Of a DNA stretch of 64,000 nucleotides, positions 47,290 to 56,439 are shown in pieces (position 1 is the first letter of the stretch; each line of letters starts with the position of its first letter). Source of the DNA: Tepidaquicella sp964564635 (lineage in GTDB: Bacteria > Bacteroidota > Ignavibacteria > Tepidaquicellales > Tepidaquicellaceae); NCBI GenBank assembly GCA_964564635.1, contig CAZMAR010000001.1, positions 434,001-498,000 on the forward strand, given 5' to 3'. The notes below the pieces were generated by a model. It was not told the origin of the DNA. It was given only the letters and a program-made list of their open reading frames with translations, and made no database searches. The translations under genes and the position numbers were made by a program.

Positions 47290-47515
47290 TAGAAATGGAT
47301 AAATGCTTCTGCCGATGAATTGTGATTTTAATTTACTTTCTCTTCTCGCTGCAGAACCCAGCCCTGATGCAAAGGGAATATTAGAAATGGATAATTGCTT
47401 TTACCGATGAATTGTGATTTTAATTTACTTTCTCTTCTCGCTGCAGAACCCCAGCCCTGATGCAAAGGGAATATTAGAAATGGATAATTGCTTCTGCCTA
47501 TGAATTGTGTATGAT
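47290..47515. repeat. 93-bp tandem repeat, about 2.4 copies
   Basis: Units start at 47290, 47383 and 47476 with AGAAATGGATAA. The first two are nearly identical over their whole length (including CTTTCTCTTCTCGCTGCAGA), and the third stops after about 40 bp. It lies directly before palindromic array C. Confidence 0.9.
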
Positions 47516-47535
47516 AGAAAAAATGAAAGACAAAT

Positions 47536-48965
47536 TTTGCAATGGATGTGAGCATTCGTTGCGATGGAGGTGGATAGCCGGTTTTGGAAGTGTGTTAATA
47601 TGATTTTTTTTGGGGGGTGTATGTGATATGAATTTTGAGATTTTTGTGATACTATGGTTTATTGCGTATTTCATATAACTTGGGGCGTATGCAATACAAT
47701 TTTTGAGATGCTTGTAATTCCATTTGGGGCGTATGCTATACGCCCCGATTGTGGGGGTATTCTGTATTGGAAAAATTGAGTTCCATTACGTTTTAACAAA
47801 TTATTTGTTCGGTTCAGAATTCTTGATACCGAACCCTCGCTCTGTTATGATATTTGTTAGTAGGGGCGTATTGAATACGCCCCTATTGTAAGATTATCTG
47901 ATATGGAAATGGGGTTTAATAATCTGTTGCAAAATAATATTTGTTCAGCACACCACCATACATTTACAAAAGAATCCTTGCATTTTCAGGGGCGTATTGA
48001 ATACGCCCCTATTGTAAGATTATCTGATATGGAAATGGGGTTTAATAATCTGCTGCAATAAAATATTTGTTCAGCACACCTTACATTTGAAATATAATCC
48101 TTGCATTATCAGGGGCGTATGCTATATAATTTTTAAGATGCTTGTAATTCCATTTGGGGCGTATGCTATACGCCCCTACTGTGGGGGTATTCTGTATTGG
48201 AAAAAATTTAGTTTCATTATGTTTTAACAAATTATTTGTTCGGTTCAGAATTGTCGATACCGAATCCTCCCTCTGTTACTATGGTTGTTAGTAGGGGCGT
48301 ATTGAATACGCCCCTATTGTAAGATTATCTGATATGGAAATGGGGTTTAATAATCTGTTGCAAAATAATATTTGTTCAGCACACCACCATACATTTACAA
48401 AAGAATCCTTGCATTTTCAGGGGCGTATTGAATACGCCCCTATTGTGGGATTATTTGATATAGAAATGGGGTTTAATAATCTGTTGCAATAAAATATTTA
48501 TTCAGCACATCACCAAACATTTACAACAGAATCCTTGCATTATCTGGGGCGTATGCGATACAATTTTTGAGATGCTTGTAATTCCATCTGGGGCGTATGC
48601 TATACGCCCCTACTGGAGCGATATTTATTATTGAAAATAGAGTTTGCTAATCTACTTCGACAAATCGTTTGTTTAGATTACGACTTCTTTCATTAGAGCT
48701 GATCTATCACAAGTAGGGACAATATGATTTAGGCGGATGCAATACGCCCATACTGTGATGTTATTTTGGGTTTAACAATCTGATCAAACAAAATATTTAT
48801 TCTTCATACCGTACATACGTAACATAATCTTTGCGTTATTATATGTAGGGGCGTATGCTATACGCCCCTACTATGGGATTATTTGTTTTAGAAAATTGGG
48901 CTACAATCTGTTTCAATGAAATATTTGTTCATTATACCGTGCATTCGTAATATAATCTTTTTGTT
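47536..48965. repeat. Palindromic satellite-like array C
   Basis: The palindromes found in arrays A and B recur near 47726, 47860, 47991, 48157, 48293, 48420, 48590 and 48845, with half-palindromes lacking the second arm near 47682, 48113 and 48546. The last one is a complete GTA...TAC form. A roughly 433-bp compound unit (47726-48157-48590) replaces the 261-bp dimer of arrays A and B. The left flank (47536-47650) is a diverged version of theirs. Confidence 0.88.
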
Positions 48966-49209
48966 ATTATTGTATTTGTTTTATGTGAATGTATAGAGGA
49001 CTTATTATATTTTTACTATGCAAATATATATAGGATTAATTACAGCATTTGTATTTTGAAAATATAAAGGACTAATTATAGAATCTGTTTTATGAATATA
49101 TATGTAGGATATATAGTGGAAATAAAAATTATTCTTACCCGTATATTAAAATATTATACTTTTATTCTAAAAATATTTTTTTGTATTTAGAGATTAAGAT
49201 ATAAAAAGA
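48966..49209. other. AT-rich intergenic stretch
   Basis: Very AT-rich, with loose repeats of TATATAGGA/TTAATTATAG type; no gene seen. Confidence 0.5.
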
Positions 49210-49680
49210 TTATAAATCTATATAACTTTTTTCTTCTTCTTTAAATAAATCAATTATTTTTTCTTTTGTATCTGCTTGCTGAAGTTTTTCTCTGAAGCTA
49301 TCATTATTCATTAATCTTGATATACGACTGAGCAATTTTATATGAACATTTAAAAGTGAATCTTTTCCAATAAGTAGAAAAATAAATCTTACGGGCTCAT
49401 TATCAATTGATTCAAAATCTATAGGTTCTTTTAAAGTTGCAAAAGCGGCAACAACATCCGAAACGCTATCAGTTTTTGAATGTGGAATTGCAAACCCTTT
49501 TCCTACACCGGTGGAAACCAGTTTCTCCCTTTCAAATACACTTTTTCTAACTTCATCTATGTCAATAAATTTCCCTGACCTGGATGCAATATCAATCATT
49601 TTATTAATCGCGTCTTCCTTATCGGTAACAGGTAAATTAACTTCAACTAAATCTTCAGTAAGAATGTCACTAATTTTCAT
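49210..49680 (-). CDS. PTS EIIA-Ntr/fructose-type phosphotransfer protein
   Basis: 156 aa, a single EIIA type 2 domain. The phosphorylated histidine is H67 in KGFAIPHSKT, and FIFLLIGKDSLLNVHIKLLS is the matching conserved core. No sugar permease is nearby, so a regulatory role like PtsN is more likely than transport. It lies 15 bp downstream of the 812-aa nucleotidyltransferase in the same direction, so the two are probably co-transcribed. Confidence 0.9.
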   Translation of the reverse strand: MKISDILTEDLVEVNLPVTDKEDAINKMIDIASRSGKFIDIDEVRKSVFEREKLVSTGVGKGFAIPHSKTDSVSDVVAAFATLKEPIDFESIDNEPVRFIFLLIGKDSLLNVHIKLLSRISRLMNNDSFREKLQQADTKEKIIDLFKEEEKSYIDL

Positions 49681-49695
49681 TTTAATTCAAGAATT

Positions 49696-52134
49696 TTAAT
49701 TTCTAATATATTTCTCTAATTCAAGTTTATATTTCTCTAATAATGCATCTGCCTTCTCAGGGGTATCTGCTTCTACATTTAAATGGATTATGTCTCTTGT
49801 TTTATCGGGTATACACAACACAGTATCGGTATCATTGATAAAAACCTTAACACCATCAATTAACATTTGCTTGAATTCAATTGTATCCTCCATAAATTTC
49901 CTCATAACTCTTCCTTTCTCTTCTTTAACACAGGGTAAATTTACTTTTCTAATATAGAACCTTGGAATCATAGCATCAATATCGGATATATTCAAACCTG
50001 ACTTTGCAATCATTTCCATAATCTTTGCTACAGAAAACATCCCGTCAGTAGCGTATAAAAAGTCTGGAAACAGAAATCCTCGTTTCGTTCCGCCAGCAAA
50101 CTTAACTTCCTTATCATCAAACGCTCTCATCATAGAATAATGAGTATTTTTCACACGCACAACTTCAACATTATGCTCTTTTGCAATTAAATCTATTTCC
50201 GTGGACGCCTGTACCGGAACAGCAATCTTTTTTACATCTGGGGTAACAAGTAAAAACAACTTCACAACTATAGAAAGGAATCTATCATCATTAACAATAT
50301 TTCCACTATTTGTAGCAAGCCATATTTTTTCACCACCAGCATCTATCATAAACCCATAGTCAAAATTCAATGATTTAACAACGAAGCAAAGATTATTTAA
50401 TTGAGCCCGAAACTCTGCTTCATCCCTTGTAATCCTTCTTTTATCAAGATGTGCAGAAAGGGAAACAGTTTCACAATTGAATTCACCAAGAATAGTCGGG
50501 AATATTGTTGAAGTAATACCAAAAGAATAATCAATTACAAGTTTAAACTTCCTTTTACGGATTATATTAACATCAAGGCAACTTAAAAAATGTTCTTTAT
50601 ATTTTTCATTAGTGCGTTCAGGATACTTCAAAGTTCCAACATTATTATAAGGTGCCCTTTGATATTCCTCGCTGAAATACAGTCTCTCTATAGATTTTGT
50701 TTTACCGCTTGATAGATCTTTTCCATCACTGTCAAAGAAAATTATATCAGTCAAATCAGCATCAAAGGGAGACTTACGAACAAATACGCCACCTGCTCCC
50801 CTACCATTTTTTAACTCCTGCCTTAACATCGGAATAGGTATAACCTGCAAATCAAGTACATTGACACCTGCGGAGAGAATTCCACTTGTAATTGAACGCT
50901 TTATCATATTGGAAATATCATCTATATCTCTTCCTACCATTACATAATTATTCTGTCCTACAAATGCGCCATAGGCTGAGCCAAGTTTAGCAGCAAACTC
51001 CGGATTTATCTGTAGATTTGAAAGCCCAGTTATACGGGAGTCTGTAAAAAGCTCATTGAAGAATGTTTCTTCATAAATTAAACTTCTTGTAATCTTTGCA
51101 TTATTGTTGATTACTTTTTTGTTCCAGATTTTTAAACTTGAACTTATGAATACATTCTTCCCAATTTTACAATCATCACCAATAAAAACATAATCATTAA
51201 TCCTCGAATTGCTCCCAATTTCAGTATTACGACCAATCACATCAAATAAAACAGTAGTATTATCAGCTATTTTTACATTATCCCAAATTACAGAATTTTT
51301 TACAGAAACATTTTTCCCTAAATAAACATTATCACCAATGACACTGTTTTCAATAGTAACACCTGTTTCTATTTTTGCAGAGTGGCTAACACAATTACCA
51401 TAATAATCCCTTGCTCTAATATAATGTAAAGCATTATTTAATACATCAAGGTTGCTATGTAGATAATCCTCTAAATTACCGATATCTCTCCAGTAGCCAG
51501 AATTTTTGTATCCATATAAACTAATTCCTTTTTCAAGCAGTAACGGGAATAAATCTTTTGAGAAATCAAAATTTTCTCCTTCCGGGATAAACTCAAAAAT
51601 ATCTTTCTTTAAAAAATAAATACCTGTGTTTATTGTATCAGAGAAAACTTCAGATGACGATGGCTTTTCAAGAAATTGTACAATTTTGTTATCACTGTCC
51701 ATCAGTACAATACCATATTGGAGCGGATTATCAGAACTATATAGAGATATGGTAGCAATAGATTCTTTTGATGAATGAAAGTTATAGAATTCAGATAAAT
51801 TAAAATCCGTTAACACATCACCACTAATAACAAGAAAATCATCGTTTATATATTTTTCTGCACATTTGACGGCACCCGCAGTTCCAAAATCACGCTGTGG
51901 AAATACATACTCTATATTAACCCCGAATTTACTCCCATCTCCAAAATAATCTTTTATAACATTCGGCAGGTAATATAGAAGCATAATATAATCGGTAATA
52001 TTATGCATTTTAAGTAATGAAACCAGATGTTCCATCATTGGTTTATTAACAATTGGAACCATTGGTTTTGGTAAATTATTGGTAAGCGGCCTTAACCGCG
52101 TACCAAACCCGCCTGCCATAATAACCGCTTGCAC
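49696..52134 (-). CDS. Sugar-phosphate nucleotidyltransferase fused to a degenerate phosphohexomutase
   Basis: 812 aa. Residues 1-235 form the nucleotidyltransferase (AGGFGTRLRPLTNNLPKPM). Residues about 250-370 are left-handed beta-helix hexapeptide repeats (IENSVIGDNVYLGKNVSVK). From about 375 a phosphohexomutase-like region follows. Its phosphoserine loop reads FVRKSPFDADLTD, without the usual TASHNP, and the metal loop region reads IDAGGEKIW, without DGDxDR. It probably makes a nucleotide-activated sugar such as GDP-mannose; the mutase part is likely inactive or regulatory. Followed by the EIIA gene and preceded by lemA. Confidence 0.85.
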   Translation of the reverse strand: MQAVIMAGGFGTRLRPLTNNLPKPMVPIVNKPMMEHLVSLLKMHNITDYIMLLYYLPNVIKDYFGDGSKFGVNIEYVFPQRDFGTAGAVKCAEKYINDDFLVISGDVLTDFNLSEFYNFHSSKESIATISLYSSDNPLQYGIVLMDSDNKIVQFLEKPSSSEVFSDTINTGIYFLKKDIFEFIPEGENFDFSKDLFPLLLEKGISLYGYKNSGYWRDIGNLEDYLHSNLDVLNNALHYIRARDYYGNCVSHSAKIETGVTIENSVIGDNVYLGKNVSVKNSVIWDNVKIADNTTVLFDVIGRNTEIGSNSRINDYVFIGDDCKIGKNVFISSSLKIWNKKVINNNAKITRSLIYEETFFNELFTDSRITGLSNLQINPEFAAKLGSAYGAFVGQNNYVMVGRDIDDISNMIKRSITSGILSAGVNVLDLQVIPIPMLRQELKNGRGAGGVFVRKSPFDADLTDIIFFDSDGKDLSSGKTKSIERLYFSEEYQRAPYNNVGTLKYPERTNEKYKEHFLSCLDVNIIRKRKFKLVIDYSFGITSTIFPTILGEFNCETVSLSAHLDKRRITRDEAEFRAQLNNLCFVVKSLNFDYGFMIDAGGEKIWLATNSGNIVNDDRFLSIVVKLFLLVTPDVKKIAVPVQASTEIDLIAKEHNVEVVRVKNTHYSMMRAFDDKEVKFAGGTKRGFLFPDFLYATDGMFSVAKIMEMIAKSGLNISDIDAMIPRFYIRKVNLPCVKEEKGRVMRKFMEDTIEFKQMLIDGVKVFINDTDTVLCIPDKTRDIIHLNVEADTPEKADALLEKYKLELEKYIRN

Positions 52135-52161
52135 AGAAAAAATATTTTATTTTTTAATTAA

Positions 52162-52782
52162 TTATTTCTTTTCCTGCTTCTTGTCAAACTCGAAATTCAC
52201 ATCAGGAGGTCTTTCACTACCTTCTCTTCCTTTAAAATATTCCATCTGCCTGAAACCAAACATACCAGCAACGAGATTTGTTGGGAACGACCTAACTTTA
52301 GAATTAAAAGTTTGAACAGCTTCATTGTAATTTTTTCTCTCTACTGATATTCTATTTTCCGTCCCTTCAAGTTGTGCCTGCAATTCAAGGAAATTCTGAT
52401 TTGACTTTAGCTCCGGATATCGCTCCACAACGACAAGTAATCTTGAGATAGCACTTGAAAGTTGATCCTGCGCTTGTTGGAATTTAGCAAATTTATCCGG
52501 GTCTGTTAAGTCATTCGCATTAATTTGCATCTGCCCTGCTTTACTTCTTGCATCAGTAACTTCAGTAAGAACTGTTCTTTCAAAATCTGCCGCCCCCTGC
52601 ACAGTTTTAATCAAATTCGGAATCAAATCCATTCTCCTCTGGTACTGATTTTCAACCTGTGCCCACGCCTGCTTTACCCTCTCTTCAAGTCTTACAAGAG
52701 CATTATAATTACATCCAAAAAAACTTATTGGAATAATTATAATGATGAAAATAATTAAAGCAATTAGTATTGTTTTTTTCAT
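52162..52782 (-). CDS. lemA: LemA family protein
   Basis: 206 aa. An N-terminal transmembrane segment (about 4-22) is followed by YNALVRLEERVKQAWAQVEN and RMDLIPNLIKTVQG, the family signature. The rest is a helical bundle with NAVVERYPELKSN-type residues (here VVVERYPELKSNQNF). Its role is unknown. It is 27 bp upstream of the nucleotidyltransferase gene in the same direction. Confidence 0.93.
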   Translation of the reverse strand: MKKTILIALIIFIIIIIPISFFGCNYNALVRLEERVKQAWAQVENQYQRRMDLIPNLIKTVQGAADFERTVLTEVTDARSKAGQMQINANDLTDPDKFAKFQQAQDQLSSAISRLLVVVERYPELKSNQNFLELQAQLEGTENRISVERKNYNEAVQTFNSKVRSFPTNLVAGMFGFRQMEYFKGREGSERPPDVNFEFDKKQEKK

Positions 52783-53289
52783 AAAAATTTATTTCTACAA
52801 AAATACAATTTTTTATTGATTAAAAAACTTCATTTAAATGGGAAATATTGTTCCTCTTTCACAATTTCTCCGCCTGGATTTTCTCCGCTTTTCTTCTTTT
52901 TTATTCATCAAACCTTGATAGCTTCTTCTCTACCAATCCACTGGAGCCAATATGAGATTTAGGTAAGTAACTGAATTTGAGAAGATTAAATTAGTGGCTT
53001 TTCAATGGATTCCGACTGGTTTTTCTTACTTAGTAGTATATTAAAACAAGTAATTACAAAAGCAAGAATTTCACCAGGCTCTCATATACGATTCGGTACA
53101 GCTCGCATAAGTATTACTACAGAAAGGAAACAAATACAAAGGGATAGATTTGTGCATATTTTTAGAAAACTACTTTGCTATGCTTTTGAAATTAAATGAT
53201 GTGGTAATAGAAAATGCTGTTTATATTAACTTTTTTTAATAAGAGAGGATATATATTTTTATTTTTTTGATTTTATAGAAAATTTTTTT
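52783..53289. other. Intergenic region between divergent genes
   Basis: 507 bp separating lemA (-) from the acyl-CoA ligase (+). It must contain both promoters. A 64-codon frame at 53005-53199 has no ribosome site or recognisable content. Nothing else seen. Confidence 0.6.
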
Positions 53290-55056
53290 ATGAAGAAAAC
53301 TCTCATTGACCGTGCAATAGAACTTTTAAAGCGAACTGATGAAGGGGAAGAAATTATATTTACAAAAATTAACGATACCTATGTAGGAACAAAAATAATA
53401 GATTTATTTAATAGGATAATCAGTTTTGCAGAATTTATAAAAAATTTCAGACTTGGAAAAGATGATAAAATTGCAATTATTTCTGAGAACCGTGAGGAGT
53501 GGATAATTTCAGACCTGGGTTCTATGCTTGCAAGAAGAATAAATGTTCCAGTATACCCTACTCTGACCCCAGAATCAGTAAAGTATATTTTAAATGATTC
53601 TAACACCAAAATTGTTTGTGTCTCAAACAATTTGCAGTTAGAAAAAGTATTGAAAATCAAAAAAGAATTAAAAAGTTTAAAATGCATAATAACTTATAAT
53701 GAAAATAGTAGTAAAGATAAGTTCATAATACCAATAACTCAAATATATAATAAAAATAAGTTTTACGATAAAAGTGAAATATTAAAAATATTAAATAATG
53801 AATCTGAAAAGATTAATGAAGAAGATGTAATTACAGTTATATATACATCCGGAACGACAGGCATACCGAAGGGTGTAATGCTTACACATAAAAATATCTG
53901 GAGTAATTTAAAATCCTGCTATCAGGTTTTAAACATTGATTCGAATGATGTTTTTCTCTCCTATTTACCTTATTCACATATATATGAAAGAACGACCGGT
54001 TATTACTTTCCATTTTTCAATAACTCAAAAATATATTACGCTCAGAGCATTGATACAATAGGAACTCAAATGCAGGAAGTAAAACCAACAATTGTAATAA
54101 CTGTTCCAAGATTACTTGATAAGATGTATAACAGATTTGAAAAGAGTTTTGAAGAAATGCCAGCTGGTTCAAGAAAGCGGCTTTTCAAATGGGCTTTGGA
54201 AATAGCAAGAAACACTAAAGTAAAGAAAACTTCTTTTAAATATATACTTGCCGATAAACTTGTTTACAAAAAAATAAGAGAAAAAACTGGAGGAAGATTG
54301 AAATTTTTTGTCTCTGGTGGCGGTGCGTTAAATAAAACAGTTGGCGAATTTTTTGATAGACTGGGGATTGTTACTCTGGAAGGTTATGGAATGACAGAAA
54401 CCTCGCCTGTTATTTCAGTAAACAGACCAGAGTTTAACAAATACGGAACGGTAGGTCCACCACTTGAAGGGGTAACAGTAAAAATTGCTACTGATGGAGA
54501 GATTCTTGTTAAAGGTGATTTAGTTATGAAAGGGTATTATAATAATCCAGAAGAGACTTCAAAAACAATAATTGATGGATGGCTTCACACAGGCGATTTA
54601 GGAGAATTAGATGAAGATGGTTACATAAAAATTACAGACAGAAAGAAATCTCTTTTTAAATCCTCAGGAGGAAAATATATTGCCCCGACACATATAGAAG
54701 AATTAATTTTACAAATACCATACATAGACCAGGTATTGATTGTAGGAAATGAAAAAATGTATGTAACCGCATTAATAGTACTTGAATCAGAAGGACTTAA
54801 ATCACTAGCAGAAGAACTCAGGATAAAACAAGATGAGAATTACATAGAAAATGAAACAATAAAGAAACGAATACAAGCCGATATAAACCAGAAGCAACAA
54901 CATTTAGCCCCACACGAAAGAATAAGAAAATTTACAATACTAAAAGAACCATTTACAATAGAGAATGGTGAACTAACACCAACCTTAAAAATCAAGCGAA
55001 AATTTGTTGAAGAAAAATATAAAGACATCATAGATAAAATGTATTATAAAGTATGA
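53290..55056 (+). CDS. Long-chain fatty-acid--CoA ligase
   Basis: 588 aa, AMP-forming acyl-CoA synthetase. The P-loop is YTSGTTGIPKGVMLTHKN. LEGYGMTETSPVI is the adenylate site, HTGDLGELDEDGYIKITDRKK the hinge, and SSGGKYIAPTHIE the C-terminal lysine loop. The length and motifs match the FadD15-like long-chain group. It activates fatty acids for lipid synthesis or breakdown. It lies 46 bp upstream of the second nuoA in the same direction. Confidence 0.93.
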   Translation: MKKTLIDRAIELLKRTDEGEEIIFTKINDTYVGTKIIDLFNRIISFAEFIKNFRLGKDDKIAIISENREEWIISDLGSMLARRINVPVYPTLTPESVKYILNDSNTKIVCVSNNLQLEKVLKIKKELKSLKCIITYNENSSKDKFIIPITQIYNKNKFYDKSEILKILNNESEKINEEDVITVIYTSGTTGIPKGVMLTHKNIWSNLKSCYQVLNIDSNDVFLSYLPYSHIYERTTGYYFPFFNNSKIYYAQSIDTIGTQMQEVKPTIVITVPRLLDKMYNRFEKSFEEMPAGSRKRLFKWALEIARNTKVKKTSFKYILADKLVYKKIREKTGGRLKFFVSGGGALNKTVGEFFDRLGIVTLEGYGMTETSPVISVNRPEFNKYGTVGPPLEGVTVKIATDGEILVKGDLVMKGYYNNPEETSKTIIDGWLHTGDLGELDEDGYIKITDRKKSLFKSSGGKYIAPTHIEELILQIPYIDQVLIVGNEKMYVTALIVLESEGLKSLAEELRIKQDENYIENETIKKRIQADINQKQQHLAPHERIRKFTILKEPFTIENGELTPTLKIKRKFVEEKYKDIIDKMYYKV

Positions 55057-55102
55057 ATAATATTTATCTTAAATTTATGCTTAAAAAAAATTATATTTGA
55101 AT

Positions 55103-55471
55103 ATGATAACTGATTATATACCAATAATTTTAATTGTATCCTTAGCAGCAGGTCTGGCTTTATTAATGGTAAAATTATCTTCCCTTTTTGGACCGCAAAG
55201 ACCAAATAAAGAAAAATTATCTACTTATGAAAGTGGGATGGAACCGGTCGGAACTGCGAGAGAAAGATTCACTGTAAAATTTTATATGGTCGCTGTTAGT
55301 TTTATTGTTTTTGATATAGAAATTGTTTTCTTATACCCATGGGCAGTAACTTTTTTGAACTTAACAAAAGAAGAATTGGTTTATTCATTAGTAGTAAGCC
55401 TCATATTCATATTTATACTGATTGCAGGCTTAATTTATGAATATATAAGAAAGGTTTTACAATGGGATTAG
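55103..55471 (+). CDS. nuoA: NADH-quinone oxidoreductase subunit A, second copy
   Basis: 122 aa from the ATG at 55103 (MITDYIPIIL); an in-frame TTG two codons upstream is less likely. STYESGMEPVGTARERFTVK and FDIEIVFLYPWA are the family landmarks; the cysteine of the other NuoA (YECG) is replaced by serine. It overlaps nuoB by 10 bp. First gene of a second nuo set. Confidence 0.93.
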   Translation: MITDYIPIILIVSLAAGLALLMVKLSSLFGPQRPNKEKLSTYESGMEPVGTARERFTVKFYMVAVSFIVFDIEIVFLYPWAVTFLNLTKEELVYSLVVSLIFIFILIAGLIYEYIRKVLQWD

Positions 55472-55938
55472 AAGAAAAAATATTACATAAAGAAGGTTTC
55501 TTCACAACAAAATTATCAGCACTAATAGAATGGTCAAGGAAAAACTCTCTCTGGCCTATGCCGATGGGTATTTCCTGCTGTGCAATAGAAATGATGCATA
55601 CTGCAGGTCCGAGATTTGATATTGCAAGATTTGGAAGTGAGGTATTCAGGTTTTCTCCAAGGCAATCAGATGTGATGATTGTAGCGGGAACTGTCACCTA
55701 TAAAATGGCAAAAGTGGTGAGGAAAATTTATGACCAGATGCCAGAACCAAAATGGGTTATCGCAATGGGTGCCTGTACTTCGAGCGGTGGTATGTATAGA
55801 ACTTATTCTGTGGTTCAGGGCATAGATTTATTCTTACCGGTTGATGTTTATGTGTCAGGGTGTCCACCCCGACCGGATAATCTTTTAAATGCACTTTTAA
55901 AAATTCAGGAGAAAATTTTACCGGAGAAGAAAAAATGA
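55462..55938 (+). CDS. nuoB: NADH-quinone oxidoreductase subunit B, second copy
   Basis: 158 aa. N2 cluster ligands occur in GISCCAIEMM, MGACTSSGGM and SGCPPRPDNLL. Clearly diverged from the copy at 28300, whose third motif is GSCANCGG. It overlaps nuoA by 10 bp and nuoC by 4 bp. Confidence 0.94.
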   Translation: MGLEEKILHKEGFFTTKLSALIEWSRKNSLWPMPMGISCCAIEMMHTAGPRFDIARFGSEVFRFSPRQSDVMIVAGTVTYKMAKVVRKIYDQMPEPKWVIAMGACTSSGGMYRTYSVVQGIDLFLPVDVYVSGCPPRPDNLLNALLKIQEKILPEKKK

Positions 55939-56411
55939 CACAGCAAAGATTAGATTATATAAAAGAATTACTTAAAGATTTTGAAATTGAATACACTGAT
56001 GCAAATGGCACTCCACAATTGATTATAAAAAAAGAAAATTTGATTGAGGTAGCCACAAAATTAAAACAAGAACTTGAATTTGATATGCTGGTTGATATAG
56101 TAGGAGTAGACAGATTTCAGAAACAAAACCGATTCGAAGTAATAGCAAACTTGTATTCAAATAAAAATAAAGAAAGACTTTTTATAAAAGTAAAACTTGA
56201 CTCTAAAAAACCTGAATGCCCATCGCTTACAAAAGTATGGAAATCAGCTAATTGGTATGAGCGCGAAGCTTATGATATGTTTGGAATAATATTCACTGAC
56301 CACCCTGATTTAAGAAGGATTTATATGCCAGATGAATTTGAATATTATCCATTACGGAAAGATTTTCCCTTGATGGGAATTCCGGGCTCTCTGGAGTTAC
56401 CAAAGAAATAA
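55935..56411 (+). CDS. nuoC: NADH-quinone oxidoreductase subunit C, second copy
   Basis: 158 aa. The signature EREAYDMFGIIFTDHPDLRR is followed by MPDEFEYYPLRKDFPL. It overlaps nuoB by 4 bp and is 28 bp before nuoD. Confidence 0.94.
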   Translation: MTQQRLDYIKELLKDFEIEYTDANGTPQLIIKKENLIEVATKLKQELEFDMLVDIVGVDRFQKQNRFEVIANLYSNKNKERLFIKVKLDSKKPECPSLTKVWKSANWYEREAYDMFGIIFTDHPDLRRIYMPDEFEYYPLRKDFPLMGIPGSLELPKK

Positions 56412-56439
56412 TCAAAGAAAAAAAGATTGATTATATTTT

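Noticed and set aside
53005..53199. 64-codon frame upstream of the acyl-CoA ligase
   Set aside because: No ribosome site, no recognisable sequence, and it lies where divergent promoters are expected.
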